From Nocardiopsaceae bacterium (lineage in GTDB: Bacteria > Actinomycetota > Actinomycetes > Streptosporangiales > Streptosporangiaceae), in NCBI GenBank assembly GCA_031254715.1, contig JAIRTY010000080.1, positions 1-9,891 on the forward strand: a stretch of DNA of 9,891 nt, given 5' to 3'. Below are positions 5,343 through 9,891 of this stretch, one piece after another; the first letter of the stretch is position 1, and each line of letters starts with the position of its first letter. A program made the position numbers and the translations under genes. The notes under the pieces were generated by a model that worked only from the letters and a program-made list of their open reading frames with translations, did no database searches and was not told where the DNA came from.

Positions 5343-6767
5343 TCAGGAGTCGACGGCGTCGCCGATCCGGTGGACGCGCAGCCCGTTGGTCCGGCCGGCG
5401 GTGCCCGGCGGGCTGCCGGCCACGATCACCACCAGGTCGCCCCGGTTGCAGCGGCCGATCTCCAGCAGGGCGGCCTCCACCTGGCGGACCATATCGTCGG
5501 TGTGCCGCACCTGCGGAACCAGGAACGTCTCAACGCCCCAGGTCAGCGAGAGCTGGCTGCGGGTGGCCGGCTCGGTGGTGAACGCCAGCAGCGGGATCGG
5601 TGACCGGTACCTGGCCAGCCTCCGCCCGCTCTCTCCCGTGAGCGTGAACGCGACCAGTGCCTTTGCCCCGACCACCGCGCCCACCTCGGTGGCTGCCCTG
5701 GCGATGGCCCCGCCGGTGGTGCTGGGCGGCGAGGCCAGCGGCGGGGCGGCGCAGCCGGAATCGTGCTCGGCAGCCGCGACGATGCCTGCCATGGTGGCGA
5801 CGGCCTCGGCCGGGTACCTGCCCACGCTGGTCTCCGCCGACAGCATGACCGCGTCCGTGCCGTCCAGCACCGCGTTCGCCACGTCGGACACCTCGGCCCG
5901 GGTCGGGCGCGGTGCCGACAGCATCGACTCCAGCATCTGGGTGGCCACGATCACGGGCTTGGCGAGGTCGCGGGCCAGCCCGACCGCCCGCTTCTGCACC
6001 ATCGGCACCTGCTCCAGCGGCAGTTCGACGCCCAGGTCGCCCCGGGCCACCATGATCCCGTCGAACGCCTCGGTCACCTCGCCGAGCCGGGACACCGCCT
6101 CCGGCTTCTCGATCTTCGCGATCAGCGGCAGCCGGGCGCCGCACGCGTCCATGACCGCCCTGGCCGCGTCGGCGTCGGCCGGCTCGCGCACGAACGAGAG
6201 CGCGACCAGGTCCGCCCGCAAGTCCAGAGCCCAGCGCAGGTCGGCCTCGTCCTTGCTGGTCAGCGGAGGCGCGCTGACCCGGACCCCGGGCAGGTTGATC
6301 CCCTTGTGATCGGACACGGCGCCGCCGGTCAGCACCCGGGTGCGCACCTGGCTGCCGCCGGCGCTGAGCGTCTCAAGCACCACCCGCCCGTCGTCCACCA
6401 GGATGCGGTCCCCGGCGCGGACGTCGCCGGGAAGGCCGGCGTAGGTGGTGGACACCGGCCCGGCGTCGCCGGGCACGTCCTCGGTAGTGATCAGCAGTTC
6501 CTGGCCCGCGGTCAGCGTCACCGGCCCGGCAGCGAACCGCCCGAGCCGGATCTTGGGGCCCTGCAGGTCCGCCAGCACGCCCACGCTGTGCCCGGCGGCG
6601 TCGGCCGCGCTGCGGACATCCCGGTAGGCCGCGAGATGGCCGTCCCTGGTGCCGTGGCTCAGGTTGAGCCTGGCGACGTCGAGGCCGGCCGCGACCAGCG
6701 CCGCGACCCGCTCCGGGCCCGCGGTCGCGGGTCCCAGCGTGGCCACGATCTTCGCCCGGCGCGTCAT
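5343..6767 (-). CDS. pyk: Pyruvate kinase
   Basis: 474 residues, the normal bacterial length. It makes pyruvate and ATP from phosphoenolpyruvate and ADP at the end of glycolysis, as a cytoplasmic tetramer. The A domain barrel opens MTRRAKIVATLGPAT; substrate residues are R33, N35, S37 and H38 in ARLNLSHG and D67 in LADLQGPKIR with K72/R74. The B domain spans about residues 72-167. Active-site residues K218 and E220 lie in the signature IAKIEKPEAV, metal-binding D244 in ARGDLGVELP, and T276 in VATQMLESM. The C domain (about 350-474) carries FTLTGESGRRLARYR and the terminal GDLVVIVAGSPPG segment of the effector-binding region. The ATG at 6767 is chosen because GGAGG (6777-6781) lies 9 nt upstream and the N-terminus aligns with the family; upstream in-frame codons to 6794 are less likely. 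Two TGATCA palindromes lie in its upstream region. Confidence 0.97.
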   Translation of the reverse strand: MTRRAKIVATLGPATAGPERVAALVAAGLDVARLNLSHGTRDGHLAAYRDVRSAADAAGHSVGVLADLQGPKIRLGRFAAGPVTLTAGQELLITTEDVPGDAGPVSTTYAGLPGDVRAGDRILVDDGRVVLETLSAGGSQVRTRVLTGGAVSDHKGINLPGVRVSAPPLTSKDEADLRWALDLRADLVALSFVREPADADAARAVMDACGARLPLIAKIEKPEAVSRLGEVTEAFDGIMVARGDLGVELPLEQVPMVQKRAVGLARDLAKPVIVATQMLESMLSAPRPTRAEVSDVANAVLDGTDAVMLSAETSVGRYPAEAVATMAGIVAAAEHDSGCAAPPLASPPSTTGGAIARAATEVGAVVGAKALVAFTLTGESGRRLARYRSPIPLLAFTTEPATRSQLSLTWGVETFLVPQVRHTDDMVRQVEAALLEIGRCNRGDLVVIVAGSPPGTAGRTNGLRVHRIGDAVDS

Positions 6768-6781
6768 CACGAGCTCCCTCC

Positions 6782-6833
6782 GCTTGCTGATCAAGCAATT
6801 GGCGCAGTCAGGTGCGCACCGATCGTTTGATCA
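6782..6833. promoter_or_regulatory. Palindrome-rich leader upstream of pyk
   Basis: Within 52 bp before pyk there are TTGCTGATCAAGCAA (arms TTGCT/AGCAA around TGATCA, 6788-6793), CAATTG (6796-6801), the perfect 10-bp palindrome GGTGCGCACC (6811-6820) and a second TGATCA (6828-6833). The word TTGATCATC here also occurs in the epimerase upstream region. This is a likely operator zone; a -10/-35 pair is not certain (TAGATT further upstream at about 6880-6885 on the minus strand is a candidate -10). Confidence 0.35.
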
Positions 6834-6947
6834 TCCTCTCCCGGGACATCACACGGTCACGACAAGCAGTGGTCTATACCAATCTAGGACCCTCGTCGGC
6901 CAGCATGTGACCTGGGTAACAAATCGTTCACGAAGGATGCATGCCGC

Positions 6948-7011
6948 CATTACCCCGCGCATTACCCCCGCGGCCAGCCCGCGGCGAGTTAAGATACATC
7001 GCGATATCGCG
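6948..7011 (+). promoter_or_regulatory. Promoter/operator region of the DUF1707 gene
   Basis: Two adjacent direct repeats, CATTACCCCGCG (6948-6959) and CATTACCCCCGCG (6960-6972), precede a candidate -10 TAAGAT (6990-6995). The -10 is embedded in TTAAGATACATCGCGATAT (from 6989), and the perfect 12-bp palindrome CGCGATATCGCG occupies 7000-7011. From memory, TTAAGATATATCGCGA-type sites are common before PadR-regulated or DUF1707/DUF4097 genes in actinomycetes; here one half is intact and the other degenerate. No -35 hexamer was recognised, so the tandem repeats may be activator or alternative sigma-factor sites. Confidence 0.45.
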
Positions 7012-7038
7012 CCGAGGCCGGGAAGGGGACGGGACGCC

Positions 7039-7599
7039 ATGGCCGAGCTTGACCGCACCCGGGCATCGGACCAGGAGCGGGACGCGGCGGTCGGCCGACT
7101 GCAGGCGGCGTTCGCCGACGGCCGGCTCGACGACCAGGAGTTCGACCAGCGGATGCGCACCGCGCTGACCGCCCGCACCCGCGCCGGCCTGTCCGAGCTG
7201 ATGACCGACCTGCCGGACGAGGCGCCGGCCCCGCTGCCGGTCAGCCCAGGGACCCGGCCGGGCCGGTTCGCTGTCACCTACAAGAGCACGATCAGCCGGG
7301 CCGGCCGGTGGCGGGTGCCCGAGCGCTACACCGCCGTGGTCTACAAGGGCGAGGGCTGGCTGGACCTGCGGGCGGCGGAGCTGACCGCGCCCGTCACCAC
7401 GATCCGGGCGGTCGCCTACAAGTCCCGCATCGGCATCCTGGGGCCGCCCGGGGTGCGGGTCGAGACCGGCGGGCTCGGCGTCTCCACCGGCGTGGCCGCA
7501 GGCGGTCAGCCGCCGGGCGGTTCCGCCCCGGTGGTCCACGTGCAGGGGTTCAGCTACAAGGGCAGTGTCGAGGTGACCAGCCACCCGCCCGAGCGCTGA
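7039..7599 (+). CDS. DUF1707 (SHOCT-like) domain protein with C-terminal repeat domain
   Basis: 186 residues. The N-terminal DUF1707 domain (about 7-60) is clear: RASDQERDAAVGRLQAAFADGRLDDQEFDQRM followed by TARTRAGLSELMTDLP. After a Pro-rich linker (61-75), residues 78-180 resemble the beta-rich C-terminal domain seen in LiaF/YvqF-like and DUF1707 proteins (GRWRVPERYTAVVYKGEGWLDLRAAEL, APVTTIRAVAYKSRIGILGPPGVRVE). Four YK motifs recur at 81, 102, 127 and 173, at positions where relatives often have FGG. No membrane segment or signal peptide is visible, so it is probably cytoplasmic. AAGGGGA (7023-7029) lies 9 nt before the ATG. It is the only plus-strand gene, diverging from pyk and converging on gltD. 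Its function is unknown; family members are often linked to envelope stress, which is only a hint here. Confidence 0.9.
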   Translation: MAELDRTRASDQERDAAVGRLQAAFADGRLDDQEFDQRMRTALTARTRAGLSELMTDLPDEAPAPLPVSPGTRPGRFAVTYKSTISRAGRWRVPERYTAVVYKGEGWLDLRAAELTAPVTTIRAVAYKSRIGILGPPGVRVETGGLGVSTGVAAGGQPPGGSAPVVHVQGFSYKGSVEVTSHPPER

Positions 7600-7617
7600 C
7601 CGGCCCACGCCGGCCGG
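7600..7617 (+). terminator. Hairpin directly after the DUF1707 gene
   Basis: Arms CCGGCC (7600-7605) and GGCCGG (7612-7617) with a 6-nt loop start at the base after the stop codon. A weaker outer pairing AGCGC/GCGCT (7592-7596 with 7622-7626) could extend it. No T-run. Plausible terminator in a convergent gap. Confidence 0.4.
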
Positions 7618-7627
7618 CCCGGCGCTG

Positions 7628-7716
7628 ATTCCCGGACGCGAGCCGTCCGCTGCCACGGCCGCACGCGCCCGCGGGCCAGGCATTCCCCGAACGGGAGCCG
7701 TCGCGGCCGGGGCCGC
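7628..7716. repeat. Imperfect direct repeat in the DUF1707-gltD convergent gap
   Basis: Two copies of about 35 bp, 7628-7662 and 7682-7716, both begin ATTCCC, share GAGCCGTC near the middle and end GGCCGC; they are separated by about 19 bp. They fill most of the 120-bp gap between the two convergent genes. Confidence 0.4.
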
Positions 7717-7717
7717 G
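7702..7717 (-). terminator. Hairpin directly after gltD
   Basis: CGCGGCC (7702-7708) and GGCCGCG (7711-7717) pair into a very GC-rich stem that begins 2 bp past the gltD stop codon on the minus strand. The likely transcript end of the gltBD operon, without a T-run. Confidence 0.45.
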
Positions 7718-7719
7718 CG

Positions 7720-9180
7720 CTACGCCAGCGGGCGGGCCGTCGGCGGGATCGGAGCCGGCAGCGTGGTTCCGCCGGTCAGGTACCTGTCCACGGCGGCCGC
7801 CGCCGAACGGCCCTCCGAGATCGCCCACACGATCAGCGACTGCCCGCGCCCCATGTCACCGGCGACGAACACGCCGGGCACCGAGGTCGCGTAGGAGCCG
7901 TCCCTGGCCACGTTCCCGCGCTGGTCGAACTCGACGCCGAGGCCGGCGAGCAGGCCTTCCCGCTCGGCCCCGGTGAACCCCATCGCGAGCAGGACGAGCT
8001 CACAGCGCAGATCCCGTTCGGTACCGGGAACCGGCACGAACCGCCCGTCCCGCATTTCCACCTCGACCATCCGCAGCGCCCGCACCCGGCCGGAACCGTC
8101 GGCGAGGAACTCCTGCGTGGACACGGCGTAGACGCGCTCGCCGCCTTCCTCGTGCGCGCTGGAGACGCGGTAGATCATCGGGTAGGTGGGCCAGGGCTGC
8201 GCGTCAGGCCGCTGCGCAGGCGGTCGCGGCATGATCTCGAGCTGGGTCACCGAGGCGGCGCCCTGCCGGTGCGCGGTGCCGAGGCAGTCCGCGCCGGTGT
8301 CCCCGCCGCCGATGATCACCACGTGCCTGCCGCGGGCGCTGATCGCCGGCTCGCCGCCGTCCCCGGCCGCGACCACCTGGTTGGCCAGCGGCAGGTACTC
8401 CATGGCCTGGTGGACGCCGGCCAGGTCCGCGCCCGGCACCGGCAGTGGCCTGGGCACCGTCGCCCCGCCGGCCAGCACGATCGCGTCATGCCCGGCCCGC
8501 AGCTGCGCCGCGGTCACGTCCGCCCCGGCATTGACGCCGCACCGGAACTGCGTGCCCTCGGCCCGGAGCTGGTCCAGCCGCCGGTCCAGGTGCCGCTTCT
8601 CCAGCTTGAACTCGGGGATCCCGTACCGCAGCAGGCCGCCAGGGGCGTCGGCGCGCTCGTACACCGTGACCGCATGACCGGCCCGCGTGAGCTGCTGGGC
8701 GGCGGCCAGGCCGGCCGGGCCGGACCCGATCACCGCCACCGTCTTGCCGGTGCGCGCGGACGGCGCTGGCGGGCGCGGCCGCACCCAGCCCTCGGCCCAG
8801 GCCCGGTTGATGATCTCCACCTCAACCTGCTTGATCGCCACCGGTTCTGAGTTGATGCCGAGCACGCAGGCGCTCTCGCACGGGGCCGGGCACAGCCGCC
8901 CGGTGAACTCGGGAAAGTTGTTGGTGGCGTGCAGCCGCTCGGCCGCCTCCGCCCAGTCCTGCCGCCAGACCAGGTCGTTCCACTCCGGGATCAGGTTCCC
9001 GAGCGGGCAGCCCTGGTGGCAGAACGGGATGCCGCAGTCCATGCAGCGGCCAGCCTGCCGTTCCAGCGGCGCGGCGCCGAACTCGGCGTAGACCTCCCGC
9101 CAGTCCTGGATCCGCACATCCACCGACCGGCGGGCGGGCAGCTCACGCGGCGTGGTCAGGAACCCTCGCGGATTACCCAT
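7720..9180 (-). CDS. gltD: Glutamate synthase small subunit
   Basis: 486 residues, full length. GltD passes electrons from NADPH through FAD and Fe-S clusters to GltB, which makes two glutamates from 2-oxoglutarate and glutamine. The N-terminal cluster-binding region has C46, C49, C54 and C58 (CMDCGIPFCHQGCPLGN) and C97, C101 and C105 (LCPAPCESAC). The FAD-binding site is VAVIGSGPAGLAAAQQL (148-164) with E175 ending the second strand; GGLLRYGIPEFKLEK (181-195) is typical of the family. The NADPH site is VIIGGGDTGADC (288-299), and the second FAD segment is GVFVAGDMGRGQSLIVWAISEGR near the C-terminus. The ATG at 9180 has GAGGA 5 nt upstream. It follows gltB by 48 bp in one operon. The gap contains repeated TGAGGA words and a tiny overlapping frame. 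Confidence 0.97.
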   Translation of the reverse strand: MGNPRGFLTTPRELPARRSVDVRIQDWREVYAEFGAAPLERQAGRCMDCGIPFCHQGCPLGNLIPEWNDLVWRQDWAEAAERLHATNNFPEFTGRLCPAPCESACVLGINSEPVAIKQVEVEIINRAWAEGWVRPRPPAPSARTGKTVAVIGSGPAGLAAAQQLTRAGHAVTVYERADAPGGLLRYGIPEFKLEKRHLDRRLDQLRAEGTQFRCGVNAGADVTAAQLRAGHDAIVLAGGATVPRPLPVPGADLAGVHQAMEYLPLANQVVAAGDGGEPAISARGRHVVIIGGGDTGADCLGTAHRQGAASVTQLEIMPRPPAQRPDAQPWPTYPMIYRVSSAHEEGGERVYAVSTQEFLADGSGRVRALRMVEVEMRDGRFVPVPGTERDLRCELVLLAMGFTGAEREGLLAGLGVEFDQRGNVARDGSYATSVPGVFVAGDMGRGQSLIVWAISEGRSAAAAVDRYLTGGTTLPAPIPPTARPLA

Positions 9181-9199
9181 GCCGTTCCTCAGCCTTCAT
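9173..9199 (-). CDS. Possible 8-codon micro-ORF overlapping the gltD start
   Basis: ATG at 9197-9199 followed by codons for MKAEERHG and a TAA that lies over gltD codons 2-3. TGAGGA 7 nt before its ATG is a good ribosome site. If translated, it would end 5 nt inside gltD and could couple gltD translation to ribosomes arriving there. It may equally be a by-product of the repeats in the gltB-gltD gap. Confidence 0.2.
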   Translation of the reverse strand: MKAEERHG

Positions 9200-9234
9200 C
9201 ACGAAGTCCTCAGCCCCCTCAGCGGTCCTCAGCC
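9186..9234 (-). repeat. Short tandem-like repeats in the gltB-gltD gap
   Basis: Minus-strand GGCTGAGGA occurs at 9226-9234, 9207-9215 and 9186-9194, with a variant CGCTGAGGG at 9216-9224. The first copy contains the gltB stop codon and the last contains the gltD ribosome site, so the whole spacer is made of this unit plus about 12 bp. Confidence 0.6.
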
Positions 9235-9891
9235 GTGCGCCACGGCCATCACGGCCTCGTTGACGTCTCGGCCCTCCTGCTCGGCGCGCCTGGCTGCCTC
9301 CAGCACCCGCCGGTAGTCCTTCGGCATGACCTTGGTGAACCGGCGCGCCGCCGTCTCCCACCCGGCCAGCAGCGCCGTCGCCACCACCGAGCCGGTCTCC
9401 TCGGCGTGCCGGGCGACCAGCTCCCGCAGCAGGGCCGTGTCCGCGGCGTCGGGCGGTTCCAGGTCGGCCAGCTCGCTGTTGACCCGCGCCGGGTCCGCGT
9501 CCAGCAGGTAGGCGACGCCGCCGGACATACCGGCCGCGAAGTTCCGCCCGGTCCGCCCGAGCACCACCACGGTCCCGCCGGTCATGTACTCGCAGCCGTG
9601 GTCACCGGTGCCCTCGGCGACAGCGGTGGCGCCCGAGTTCCGCACGCAGAACCGTTCGCCGACCACGCCGCGAAGGAACACCTCGCCGGCGGTCGCGCCG
9701 TAGAGGATCACGTTCCCGGCGATGATCTGGGTCTCTGCCGCGAACGGCGCGGCCTCGTCCGGGCGGACCACGATCCGCCCGCCCGACAGCCCCTTGCCGA
9801 GGTAGTCGTTGGCGTCGCCGGCCAGCCGCAGCGTGATGCCGTGCGGCAGGAACGCGCCGAACGACTGCCCGGCGCTGCCGGTGAGCTTCAC
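9229..9891 (-). CDS. gltB: Glutamate synthase large subunit, C-terminal part (partial, cut by right edge)
   Basis: 220 codons remain, the frame being open to the right edge; the GTG at the edge is internal. The full protein is about 1,500 residues. What is seen is the C-terminal GXGXG structural domain, a right-handed beta-helix with repeated glycine turns: GSAGQSFGAFLPHG, GDANDYLGKGLSGGRIVV, AGNVILYGATAGEVFLRG, GERFCVRNSGATAVAEGTGDHGCEYMTGGTVVVLG and GRNFAAGMSGGVAYLLD. This domain supports the tunnel that carries ammonia from the glutaminase to the FMN site. The last 90 residues (HAEETGSVVATALLAGWETAARRFTKVMPKDYRRVLEAAR) are the usual C-terminal tail. It is followed by gltD in the same operon. 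Confidence 0.97.
   Translation of the reverse strand: MKLTGSAGQSFGAFLPHGITLRLAGDANDYLGKGLSGGRIVVRPDEAAPFAAETQIIAGNVILYGATAGEVFLRGVVGERFCVRNSGATAVAEGTGDHGCEYMTGGTVVVLGRTGRNFAAGMSGGVAYLLDADPARVNSELADLEPPDAADTALLRELVARHAEETGSVVATALLAGWETAARRFTKVMPKDYRRVLEAARRAEQEGRDVNEAVMAVAHG

Noticed and set aside
5763..6830. 355-codon plus-strand open frame antisense to pyk
   Set aside because: His/Arg/Gly-rich shadow of pyruvate kinase, whose motifs are complete on the minus strand; no ribosome site or family match.
1..9891. CRISPR array, insertion sequence, prophage or defence island
   Set aside because: No regularly spaced repeats, transposase, integrase or known defence protein is visible on either strand.

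Overview
This is a high-GC window whose codon use and gene order (polA, an ANTAR response regulator of the PdtaR type, a leucine-anticodon tRNA, pyk, gltD, gltB) point to an actinomycete chromosome, probably a Streptomyces- or Streptosporangium-like soil lineage. It looks like a core region with a few accessory genes inserted. Almost everything is on the minus strand; the only convincing plus-strand gene is a DUF1707 protein at 7039-7599.

Layout, left to right: the N-terminal 514 codons of DNA polymerase I (polA, minus, cut by the left edge); a strong GC-rich hairpin; an exported galactose mutarotase-like aldose 1-epimerase (minus); about 665 bp of non-coding DNA holding a cluster of TGATCA sites and an unusual phased repeat/hairpin element; pdtaR (minus); a GyrI-like small-molecule-binding protein with an odd C-terminal tail (minus); a tRNA with anticodon CAA (minus); pyruvate kinase (minus); a 271-bp divergent promoter region; the DUF1707 gene (plus); a convergent intergenic region with hairpins; glutamate synthase small subunit gltD (minus); and the C-terminal 220 codons of glutamate synthase large subunit gltB (minus, cut by the right edge). 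gltB and gltD form one operon, since minus-strand transcription meets gltB first.

The central functions are replication and repair (PolA), lower glycolysis (Pyk), sugar anomer interconversion outside the membrane (GalM-like), nitrogen assimilation (GltBD) and RNA-level signalling (PdtaR). The most unusual items are: a leucine-anticodon tRNA with a Leu-type D-arm and A73 but only a 5-nt variable loop (class I shape instead of the long-arm class II expected for leucine); two genes (polA and pdtaR) whose start GTG lies exactly 6 nt after a TANNNT box, implying leaderless transcripts; three copies of a 10-bp word at exact 30-bp phase, the third inverted, that can form mutually exclusive hairpins; and a DUF1707 protein with four recurring Tyr-Lys motifs. 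No phage, insertion sequence, CRISPR array or defence system was seen.
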